Shown: piece by piece, positions 1 through 7,161 of the stretch
Layout: each line of letters opens with the position of its first letter
How positions within the stretch are numbered: position 1 is the first letter of the stretch
From: Bryobacteraceae bacterium
Lineage (GTDB): Bacteria > Acidobacteriota > Terriglobia > Bryobacterales > Bryobacteraceae
DNA length: 64,000 nucleotides
Assembly: GCA_019752335.1 (NCBI GenBank)
Contig: JAIEMJ010000011.1
Coordinates: forward strand, 1 to 64,000
Reading direction: 5' to 3'
The notes under the pieces: generated by a model
Databases searched by the model: none
What the model saw: only the letters and a program-made list of their open reading frames with translations
What the model was told of the DNA's origin: nothing
Position numbers and translations under genes: made by a program

Positions 1-55
1 TTCTGGCGTTTTTCGCGAAAACCCCAGCAAAACAGGCATATTCAGGGCACGTTGC

Positions 56-75
56 CCCATCGCTCACGCGATGGG
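56..75. repeat. 8-bp perfect hairpin upstream of the sugar dehydrogenase
   Basis: Arms CCCATCGC (56-63) and GCGATGGG (68-75) enclose a 4-base loop. No T-run follows, so it is not a clear intrinsic terminator. It could be the end of an upstream gene's transcript or a REP-like element. The rest of positions 1-159 shows no convincing gene. Confidence 0.4.
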
Positions 76-159
76 CTCTCCGGATCGCGTGCATCCGAGC
101 ACATTCTTTCTGAGCTTCTCAGCTCAGTCTAAGCCATCGGCTAAGATTGAAGGGATCCC

Positions 160-1335
160 ATGAAAAAAGTCACCCTTGCTCTCTCTCTTCTGGCGATGGG
201 CGCCGGAGCCTGGCAAATGGCCTCCGTGAAGCTACCCGCCCCCTACGCGACGCCCTCTTCCACGAATCGCGCGCAGGTGATTGAGCGCCCCAAAGGCGCC
301 AGGTTGAACCTGCCCGCCGGCTTCACCATCAGCGAGTACGCCACCGACTTTAACCGTCCGCGCTACCTGCTGCAAGGCCCTTCCGGCGAGATCCTGCTCA
401 CCGACTCCGTGGAGAGCGGCAAGGTGATTCTGCTCTTCGACAGGAACAAGGACTATGTCGCCGATGCGCGCAAAGAGTTGATCATCGGCCTCGACCGGCC
501 CTTCGGCATGGCCTTCCACGACGGCTACCTCTACGTCGCCGAAACGACGTCGCTCAAGCGCTACAAGTACGACCCCAAGGCCATGACCGTCAGCGCCGGC
601 CAGGAGATCGTCAAGATGAGCGACTTCGGCCGCGGCCACTGGACGCGCACCATCGCCTTTGACCGCAAAGGCAAGCTCTATCTGGGCGTAGGGTCAGCCA
701 GCAATGTCGACCATGGCGAGCCCACCATGCGCGCGGCCATCTCAAAGATGAACGCCGACGGCACCGGGCAGGAGATTTTTGCTACCGGAACGCGCAACCC
801 CACCAGCATTCGCTTCTATCCCAGTACCGATACGCTGTGGAGCGCCGTACAGGAGCGCGACGGGCTCGGCGATGATCTGGTGCCGGACTACCTCACCTCC
901 ATCCAGCCAGGCGGCTTCTACGGCTGGCCCTACGCCTACATCGGCCCCAACCCCGACCCCCGCCGCAAGGAGAAGCCGGAACTGGTGGCCAAGACGATCG
1001 TGCCCGATATCGTCCTCGGCGCCCACGTGGCAATCATCGACTTTCTGCCGTACACCGGCAAGCAGTTCCCGGCCGAGTACCGCAACGGCGTTTTCCTGGC
1101 GCAGCACGGTTCCTGGAATCGCTCGCAGCGGATCGGCTACAACGTGATGTTCGTGCCGTTCAAGGACGGCAAGCCGTCGGGCCCGCCGAAGGAGTTCCTG
1201 ACCGGCTGGATGCTGTCGCCGGGGCAGCGGGAAGTCTGGGGCCGCCCGGTGGGCTTTCTGCAACTGCCGGACGGTAGCTTGCTGGTCACCGACGATGGTG
1301 GGAACAAGATTTGGCGTATTTCCTACAAGGGCTAA
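160..1335 (+). CDS. PQQ-dependent sugar/sorbosone dehydrogenase-like protein
   Basis: A 391-residue exported protein of the soluble glucose/sorbosone dehydrogenase family, six-bladed propellers that oxidise sugars or aldoses in the periplasm with PQQ. The ATG is followed by a signal peptide (MKKVTLALSLLAMGAGAW). The family pattern is visible as NRPRYL and GMAFHDGYLYVAET in the N-terminal half, GTRNP near residue 210, GGFYGWP near residue 255, HGSWNR near residue 317 and a closing DDGGNKIWRI. The length is normal for the family. Its last 25 bases overlap the start of the multiheme cytochrome gene, so the two are translationally coupled and an electron-transfer partnership is plausible. The substrate cannot be read from sequence, and related secreted propellers without PQQ also exist. 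Confidence 0.82.
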   Translation: MKKVTLALSLLAMGAGAWQMASVKLPAPYATPSSTNRAQVIERPKGARLNLPAGFTISEYATDFNRPRYLLQGPSGEILLTDSVESGKVILLFDRNKDYVADARKELIIGLDRPFGMAFHDGYLYVAETTSLKRYKYDPKAMTVSAGQEIVKMSDFGRGHWTRTIAFDRKGKLYLGVGSASNVDHGEPTMRAAISKMNADGTGQEIFATGTRNPTSIRFYPSTDTLWSAVQERDGLGDDLVPDYLTSIQPGGFYGWPYAYIGPNPDPRRKEKPELVAKTIVPDIVLGAHVAIIDFLPYTGKQFPAEYRNGVFLAQHGSWNRSQRIGYNVMFVPFKDGKPSGPPKEFLTGWMLSPGQREVWGRPVGFLQLPDGSLLVTDDGGNKIWRISYKG

Positions 1336-1883
1336 TCTCCGGGGTGCTGCTGGCCGGATCGCTGGCCGCGCAGACCTTCTCCCATGCCAACCCGCCGGTG
1401 AAGACCTGCCAGCCCTGCCATGCGCCCGTTCCGAAGTCGCGGGAGATTTCGCGGCGGGCAGAGCGGCCCGTGCGTTGGGTGAAATTCTCGCATGAGACAC
1501 ACGTGAAGCTGGCCGGCGGCGTCGCGCAAGCGATCGTCAAGGCAATCGACACCAAGAAGTACCTGGGCCAAGTGTCGCCGGACCTGCGGCAGGCCATCGA
1601 AGCCAGAAATGTCTGCCAGGCGTGCCATCGCGGCATGGCCCAAGTGACCGGGGCGCTGGCGAAGGCCAACTACCCCGCCATGGCCGACTGCCTGGTGTGC
1701 CATAACCAGATCGACCCGCCCTTTTCCTGCGCCCAGTGCCACAGCGAGGACCCACAAACGCTAAAGCCGGCGACCCACGTCGCCGGCTTTATTGACTCGC
1801 ATACGAATAAGGACTCAGGCCTGGAGAAGGCCACCTGCGCTGGCTGTCATGGCCGCCGGTTTACCTGCATGGGCTGCCACTAG
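1311..1883 (+). CDS. Exported hexaheme c-type cytochrome
   Basis: A 190-residue protein with a signal peptide (MAYFLQGLISGVLLAGSLAA) and six CxxCH heme-attachment motifs: CQPCH, CQACH, CLVCH, CAQCH, CAGCH and CMGCH, the last at the extreme C-terminus. The FSHETH stretch offers extra histidines as axial ligands. It should be a periplasmic electron carrier. The start lies 25 bases inside the preceding dehydrogenase gene, in another frame, which suggests coupled expression and possibly transfer of electrons from the quinoprotein. The four heme motifs in the last 70 residues are tightly packed, resembling small class III or c7-type cytochromes. I cannot assign a named family. Confidence 0.85.
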   Translation: MAYFLQGLISGVLLAGSLAAQTFSHANPPVKTCQPCHAPVPKSREISRRAERPVRWVKFSHETHVKLAGGVAQAIVKAIDTKKYLGQVSPDLRQAIEARNVCQACHRGMAQVTGALAKANYPAMADCLVCHNQIDPPFSCAQCHSEDPQTLKPATHVAGFIDSHTNKDSGLEKATCAGCHGRRFTCMGCH

Positions 1884-1888
1884 CCCCT

Positions 1889-2956
1889 TTATTGGCGCTT
1901 CTTCAGCGTCGGGCGGTCGTCTTCGTCGGTGGGCGCCTTGCCTTTACCGGTGCCGTCGTCGGACGGGATGGAGCCGCCAGGAGCACGCTTCAACCGCGGA
2001 CGGTTCGGGTCTTCCGGCGTCGCCTTCCGGCGGCCGTTGATCGCCAATAACCTTGCCTTTACTTCGTTAAACTCCGACGTGGTCACGATGTAGTCCGGGC
2101 GGGCGGTGAGCATCTCACCGATATTCTTCTGGGCGTCGGTAACGCGCTCTGCGGTGGGGGGGTGCGAAGAGAAGATCTTGGCCATCGTGCCCGGCTTGCG
2201 CTTCTCGCGCGACTGCAACTTTTCGAAGAAGTCGACGAAAGACGTCGGGTCGTAACCGGCCTTATACATGTACTGCAGGCCCAGGACGTCGCTCTCGCGC
2301 TCCTGCGCCTGGCTGAACTGGAGGAAGGCCAGCGGGATCAGGACGCTGACACCCTGGCGGATCGCCATGGTGGTCCAGCCCCAGCCCATGAACATCAAGG
2401 GAATGGTGGCCAGGTTGGCAACGGTGCCGCGCGTGGCCTGCTTGGTGCCGTGGCGCGCGGCGATGTGCGCAATCTCGTGGCCCATCACGCCGGCGAGTTC
2501 GCTTTCGCTCTCCGCGGCCATGATTAAGCCGGTATTGACATAGAAGAAGCCACCCGGCAGGGCGAAAGCGTTCACGTCTTCGCTATCCACCACCTTGATC
2601 GTAAACGGCACCTTCGCGTCCGAGTTGCGGACGAGGTTCTGGCCCACGCGGCTGACGTACTCGGCGATGAGCGGGTCGTCGATGATGCGCGCCTGACGCT
2701 CAATGTCGTTGGCGAGGCTCTTGCCGAGCGCAATCTCCTTCTCCAAGGAGTAGAAGTTCATACCCTTGCCCACATCGCGGTTGCCGATCTGGTCGGGGTC
2801 TTTTTTGGCGGGCTTCTTCTTGCCGTCAGCGGTCTTGGCTTCAGGGGCCTTGGTTTCAGGGGCTTTGGCGGGCGGCGTGGTGTCGCCGGCATAAAGGCTG
2901 ACGCTGGCCACCAGGGCCACAGCCATCGCCTGGGAATTCAGAAATTTGCGGAGCAT
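1889..2956 (-). CDS. M48-family metalloprotease, exported
   Basis: A 355-residue zinc peptidase related to the periplasmic BepA/LoiP group, which degrade misfolded envelope proteins. The signal peptide is followed by a Lys/Pro/Ala-rich linker (about residues 25-58). The zinc motif HEIAH is at 160-164 and the third-ligand region ERESD near 219. The C-terminal tail (from about 300) is charged and probably disordered. A strong Shine-Dalgarno AAGGAGA precedes the ATG. The gene converges on the cytochrome gene with only 5 bases between stops, and no terminator hairpin is visible there. Confidence 0.88.
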   Translation of the reverse strand: MLRKFLNSQAMAVALVASVSLYAGDTTPPAKAPETKAPEAKTADGKKKPAKKDPDQIGNRDVGKGMNFYSLEKEIALGKSLANDIERQARIIDDPLIAEYVSRVGQNLVRNSDAKVPFTIKVVDSEDVNAFALPGGFFYVNTGLIMAAESESELAGVMGHEIAHIAARHGTKQATRGTVANLATIPLMFMGWGWTTMAIRQGVSVLIPLAFLQFSQAQERESDVLGLQYMYKAGYDPTSFVDFFEKLQSREKRKPGTMAKIFSSHPPTAERVTDAQKNIGEMLTARPDYIVTTSEFNEVKARLLAINGRRKATPEDPNRPRLKRAPGGSIPSDDGTGKGKAPTDEDDRPTLKKRQ

Positions 2957-3082
2957 CGAGTCTCTCCTTGTTCACACCGCCGGTAAAGGCGCTTGCCCCC
3001 AGTATAGAGCGAAAACTCTTCCGCGAGGCGACGGCGGTTGTTAGAATTAACGTAATCGCCGCCTACGGGGTTACGAAAACCT

Positions 3083-4228
3083 TTGCCCATCCACGACTTC
3101 ACCTCCCAGCCTGACACTTGGCAGCACTACCGGAGCCAGTTTCCCGTGCTCGCCAATCTGACCTATTTGAACCACGCGGCCGTCGCCCCGCTCTGTAAGC
3201 CGGCCGCCGATGCCATGCGCTGGAACGCCGATGACGCCGAAACCTGGGGCAGCTTCCACTACGACCGCTGGATGCAGTGCTACGACGACTTCCGCGCCCA
3301 AGCCGCCCGCATGATCAACGCGGCGCCAGGCGAGATCGCCATCGTCAAGAACACCTCCGAAGGCATCGCCACCGTCCAGATGGGGCTCGACTGGCGCGCG
3401 GGCGACGTGGTCGTCGCCTTTCGGGAGGAGTTCCCCGCCAACTACTTCCCCTGGCAGCGCCTGGAAAGCAAAGGCGTGTCGATCCGCTGGCTCTCCATCT
3501 ACGACTCGCTGGACCAGATCGACGACGCCGCCAACGGCGCCCGTTTGCTCGCCATTAGCTATGTGAACTACCTCAGCGGCCACCGCGTCGACCTGGACGC
3601 GATCGGCGAAATCTGCGCGCGGCATGGCGTTTTCTACTTCGTCGACGCCATCCAAGGTCTGGGCGTCTACCCCATCGATGTCCGGCGCGCGAAAATCCAA
3701 GCCCTGGCCGCCGATGGCCACAAGTGGCTGCTCGGCCCTGAGGGTTGCGGCGTGCTGTATATTCAGCAGGATCAGCAGGATGCAATTGAGCCCGTGGAGT
3801 TCGGCTGGACCAACGTCGCCGGCTACAACGACTACGCCTCGCGCGACATGGCCCTGCGCACCGACGCCGGCCGGTACGAATGTGGCACCCTCAACACCGT
3901 AGGCTGCTTCGGGCTCGAAGCCTCCATGCGCTTCCTGAACGACATCGAAGCGACTTATCCAGGCGCGCTGGCCCAGCGAATCACGCAGTTGGCGGATCGC
4001 CTCGCGGCGGGCGCCCTCGCCAAGGGCTATCAACTGATGATCGACCGCCACCCGGCCTCCGCCGCCGGCATCGTCAGCTTTCGCAAAGAAGGCATCGATA
4101 GCCGCATGACGGTGGCCAAGCTGCGCGCGGCGAAGATCACCTCGGCGCCCCGCCAAGGCTGGATCCGCGTCTCGCCGCACTTCTATCTGGAGACGGCTGA
4201 AGTCGACCGCGCGATTGACTTGCTGTAG
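3083..4228 (+). CDS. Class V aminotransferase / cysteine desulfurase-like PLP enzyme
   Basis: A 381-residue fold-type I PLP enzyme. The signature is present: an N-terminal YLNHAAVAP substrate loop, VDAIQGLGVYP (the Asp that binds the pyridine nitrogen, near 190) and DGHKWLLGPEGCGVLYI with the Schiff-base Lys near 216. Members include cysteine desulfurases, isopenicillin N epimerase-like enzymes and kynureninase relatives, and the exact reaction cannot be deduced. The only in-frame start at the conserved N-terminus is TTG at 3083, with no ATG near it, so expression may be modest. It is divergent from the M48 gene across a 126-bp promoter region. Confidence 0.82.
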   Translation: MPIHDFTSQPDTWQHYRSQFPVLANLTYLNHAAVAPLCKPAADAMRWNADDAETWGSFHYDRWMQCYDDFRAQAARMINAAPGEIAIVKNTSEGIATVQMGLDWRAGDVVVAFREEFPANYFPWQRLESKGVSIRWLSIYDSLDQIDDAANGARLLAISYVNYLSGHRVDLDAIGEICARHGVFYFVDAIQGLGVYPIDVRRAKIQALAADGHKWLLGPEGCGVLYIQQDQQDAIEPVEFGWTNVAGYNDYASRDMALRTDAGRYECGTLNTVGCFGLEASMRFLNDIEATYPGALAQRITQLADRLAAGALAKGYQLMIDRHPASAAGIVSFRKEGIDSRMTVAKLRAAKITSAPRQGWIRVSPHFYLETAEVDRAIDLL

Positions 4229-4331
4229 CGCTGAACCACGCGACGCGACGCGGCAACTGCGCGAAATCCCGCAAACTTGGCCCTGATAGGCATCCCGTGC
4301 CATTGGCCACCAAATTGCTTGTTGGATTTGC

Positions 4332-5390
4332 GTGAAACGGCGCATGGTCATGGCCGGTGGCGTGCTGGGTTTGGCGGGCTGTGCCACCGGCCAGACGGAG
4401 TATGAGCAAGCCGTCCAAAGCACCTGGAGGCATTCTAGCGGCGAGTTGGCCCTCATGCAGGAGTTGGTGCGCTACGCGACACTGGCACCCTCCAGCCATA
4501 ACACCCAGTGCTGGAAGTTCCGCGCCGGCGCACAGAAGATCGCCATCCGGCCGGACTTCACCAGACGCTGCCCAGCTGTCGACCCGGATGATCATCATCT
4601 CTTCGTCTCGCTGGGCTGCGCGACCGAAAATCTGATTCAAGCGGCCTTGGCGAGGGGTTACCACGGCGAAACGATCACGGCCAGCGATGGAGTTGAGATT
4701 ACTCTCGAACCCACGAAGGCCATCGAAACAGAGTCATTCGCCGCAATCCCGCGGCGGCAATCCACCCGCGCGGAGTTTGATGGCAAGCCGCTGGGGAACG
4801 CGGAGTTACGACGACTCGAAATGGCGGGTACGTCGCCGGATGTGCAGGTCCTTCTGCTGACGGATCGTCAGAAGATGGACACCGTCCTGGAATGCGTAGT
4901 GAACGGCAACACCGCGCAGATGGGGAATCCCGCGTTCCTGGCGGAGCTCAAGGCATGGCTCCGCTTCTCCGATGCCGAGGCCTTGCGCACGCGGGACGGC
5001 CTGTTTACCCGGGCCAGCGGGAATCCCGTGGCGCCCCGTTGGCTGGCGGGCGCTATGTTCGACCAGTTCTTCACCGCCAAGTCCGAAAATGACAAGTACG
5101 CGCGCCACGTGCGCAGTTCCGCCGGTATTGCGATCTTCGTTTCCACCGCTAGTAGCCCCGCGAACTGGGTCAGCGCGGGCCGGGCGTTCGAGCGCTTCGC
5201 CTTGCAGGCCACGGCGCTCGGGATTCGTACCGCGCATCTGAATCAGCCGGTGGAGGTAGCCACGTTGCGGCCAGAGTTTGGGCGGGCTCTGGGGATCACC
5301 CAGGGACGGCCCGACCTGGTCGTGCGCTTTGGCCGCGGCCCCGAGTTGCCCCGTTCCTTGCGGCGTCCAATCCAGGAGGTGTTGTCGTGA
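4332..5390 (+). CDS. Acg-type nitroreductase-fold protein with lipoprotein/Tat-like leader
   Basis: A 352-residue protein resembling the Acg/nitroreductase FMN-binding family. The N-terminus (MKRRMVMAGGVLGLAGCATG) has twin arginines and a lipobox LAGC, so it is probably an exported lipoprotein. The nitroreductase-like start LAPSSHNTQCWKF lies near residues 50-63 and the C-terminal ALGITQGRPDLVVRFGRG matches the family end. Two nitroreductase half-domains are typical of Acg proteins. The chosen GTG start at 4332 keeps the two arginines; ATG codons lie 12 and 18 bases downstream. The stop overlaps the next gene's GTG, indicating a coupled operon with the two downstream membrane-linked genes. 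Confidence 0.75.
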   Translation: MKRRMVMAGGVLGLAGCATGQTEYEQAVQSTWRHSSGELALMQELVRYATLAPSSHNTQCWKFRAGAQKIAIRPDFTRRCPAVDPDDHHLFVSLGCATENLIQAALARGYHGETITASDGVEITLEPTKAIETESFAAIPRRQSTRAEFDGKPLGNAELRRLEMAGTSPDVQVLLLTDRQKMDTVLECVVNGNTAQMGNPAFLAELKAWLRFSDAEALRTRDGLFTRASGNPVAPRWLAGAMFDQFFTAKSENDKYARHVRSSAGIAIFVSTASSPANWVSAGRAFERFALQATALGIRTAHLNQPVEVATLRPEFGRALGITQGRPDLVVRFGRGPELPRSLRRPIQEVLS

Positions 5391-6499
5391 AGTACTTTTT
5401 CACGGCCATCTTAGTGATCCACGGGCTGATCCATTTGATGGGCACGACGAAGGCATTTGGCTTCGCCGAAATGCCAAATTTGACCCAGCCCATCTCGCGC
5501 GCCATGGGTGTGCTGTGGCTGCTGGCGGCAACCCTCTGCCTCACGACGGCGCTGATGCTGTTCGTCAGTCCGAAGTGGTGGTGGATGGCCGTGGCGGCGG
5601 TGGCCGCCTCGCAAGCCGTTATCCTTTCGTCGTGGAGTGACGCCAAGTACGGAACCGTCGCGAATCTGATCGTCCTGCTCGGCGCCGGCTTTGGCTACCT
5701 ATCGCAGAGCCCCGCCAGCTATCGGATACAGTACGCGCGGGAAGTAGCGCCAAGGCTCTCGCCGACGCCGCCCGCCAGGCTCCTGAGCGAGTCCGACCTG
5801 TCCCACCTGCCAACGTCCGTACAGCGCTATCTCCGGCGTTCGGGCGCCGTAGGCCGACCCCAAGTGGCCAATTTTCGCGCCCGGATCCACGGACGGATTC
5901 GCAGTGGACCGGAGGCTCAGTGGATGGCCTTTACCGGCGAACAGCATAACTTCTTTGACCCACCCGCCCGGCTCTTTCTGATTCACGCGTCTCAGTATGG
6001 CCTACCGGCGGAGGTCTTCCATCGCTTCGCCGGTCCATCGGCCACCATGCGGGTGAAAGTCGCGTCGCTGATCACCCTGGTGGACGCGAAAGGCCCGGAA
6101 ATGGACGAGGCGGAGACGGTGACGTTGTTCAATGACATGTGCATCTTCGCTCCCGCGACGCTGGTTCTGCCGGGCATCGCCTGGCGAGAGCTCGATGCGC
6201 ATCACGTGGAGGCTTCCTTCACGCACGAGTCGCGCACCGTTCAAGCGACGCTCACTTTCAATGACCGGGACGAACTGATCGACTTCGTTTCCGGCAACCG
6301 CTGGGCGGCGGCGGCAGACGCCAAGTCCTTCCGGCAGATGCGTTGGTCCACACCGCTGAGCAGCTACCAGGCTTTCGGAGCGCATTGGCTCATGAGACAG
6401 GGAAAAGGGATCTGGCACGCACCAGAAGGGGACTATGTCTATCTTGAAATCGCCCTGGACGCCGTTGAGTTCAATGTAGCGGGAACGCCCGACCAATGA
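5387..6499 (+). CDS. DUF6544-type membrane-anchored protein
   Basis: A 370-residue protein of unknown function matching the DUF6544 (formerly DUF6920) pattern. Three hydrophobic helices fill the first 100 residues, and a soluble domain follows from about residue 130, with LPTSVQRYLRRSG and MRVKVASLITLVDAKGPEMDEAETVTLFNDM as recognisable stretches quoted here only in part of the family alignment. The GTG start overlaps the previous stop (GTGA) and has a near-perfect Shine-Dalgarno AGGAGGT. It is coupled by an ATGA overlap to the following membrane protein. A lipocalin-like or lipid-binding role has been guessed for the family, but nothing in this sequence proves it. Confidence 0.72.
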   Translation: MKYFFTAILVIHGLIHLMGTTKAFGFAEMPNLTQPISRAMGVLWLLAATLCLTTALMLFVSPKWWWMAVAAVAASQAVILSSWSDAKYGTVANLIVLLGAGFGYLSQSPASYRIQYAREVAPRLSPTPPARLLSESDLSHLPTSVQRYLRRSGAVGRPQVANFRARIHGRIRSGPEAQWMAFTGEQHNFFDPPARLFLIHASQYGLPAEVFHRFAGPSATMRVKVASLITLVDAKGPEMDEAETVTLFNDMCIFAPATLVLPGIAWRELDAHHVEASFTHESRTVQATLTFNDRDELIDFVSGNRWAAAADAKSFRQMRWSTPLSSYQAFGAHWLMRQGKGIWHAPEGDYVYLEIALDAVEFNVAGTPDQ

Positions 6500-7161
6500 C
6501 TCCCTCGAAAAGCACTTGCCGCTTGGGGTGGATATCCGCCACGGGAATGCTGGGAATCGGGCTCTCCTACCTGATGGCCTACGTAGCGTGGCTCGCGTCC
6601 GGGGCGAATCCCGCCAGTCCCATCGGCGACCCGTTTCTGGCGGTGATGGAAGCGCTGACCCTCGTTTCCGCGCCGCTGTTCGTAGCGATGATCGCGGCGA
6701 TCCATCAGGTAGCCGCAGAAGACAAGAAGGTGTTTGGTGTAATCGCCCTGGCCTTCGCCACAGCCGGGGCGGCCATCACCATGAGCGTCCACTTCGTGCA
6801 ACTGACGGCGGTTCGCCAACTGGGCGGCGACGGCACGTTGCGTTGGCCAGGAATCGCCTATGCGCTGGACCAACTCGCCTGGGACCTTCTCTTCGGCGGA
6901 TCCTTGATCGCCGCCGCCTGCACATTTGGCGAGGATCGTTTCGCGCGGCTCATGCGCGGTTCGCTGCTGGTCACGGGTTCCCTCTGTTGGCTGGGAGGGT
7001 TGGGGCCGGTGCTCGGCGACATGCGCATTCAGCGTATGGGGATCTTGGGCTACGCGGTGGTCCTCCCGGCGGTGTGCCGGTTGTTGGCCGTCTATTTTCG
7101 CCGTTTAGGGCCGGGTGCAGCCCTCAATGCGCAGGGCAAAGCTGCCACGGGAGAAGGGTGA
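6496..7161 (+). CDS. Polytopic membrane protein of unknown function
   Basis: A 221-residue protein with about six or seven hydrophobic segments and no catalytic motif I recognise. It starts in an ATGA overlap with the DUF6544 gene and is the last gene of the nitroreductase/DUF6544/membrane trio. Its 3' end overlaps the 3' end of the convergent S8 protease gene by 57 bases, so its last 18 codons are antisense to the protease C-terminus. The final hydrophilic tail (about residues 198-221) lies mostly in that overlap and may be a recent extension. Confidence 0.6.
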   Translation: MTPSKSTCRLGWISATGMLGIGLSYLMAYVAWLASGANPASPIGDPFLAVMEALTLVSAPLFVAMIAAIHQVAAEDKKVFGVIALAFATAGAAITMSVHFVQLTAVRQLGGDGTLRWPGIAYALDQLAWDLLFGGSLIAAACTFGEDRFARLMRGSLLVTGSLCWLGGLGPVLGDMRIQRMGILGYAVVLPAVCRLLAVYFRRLGPGAALNAQGKAATGEG

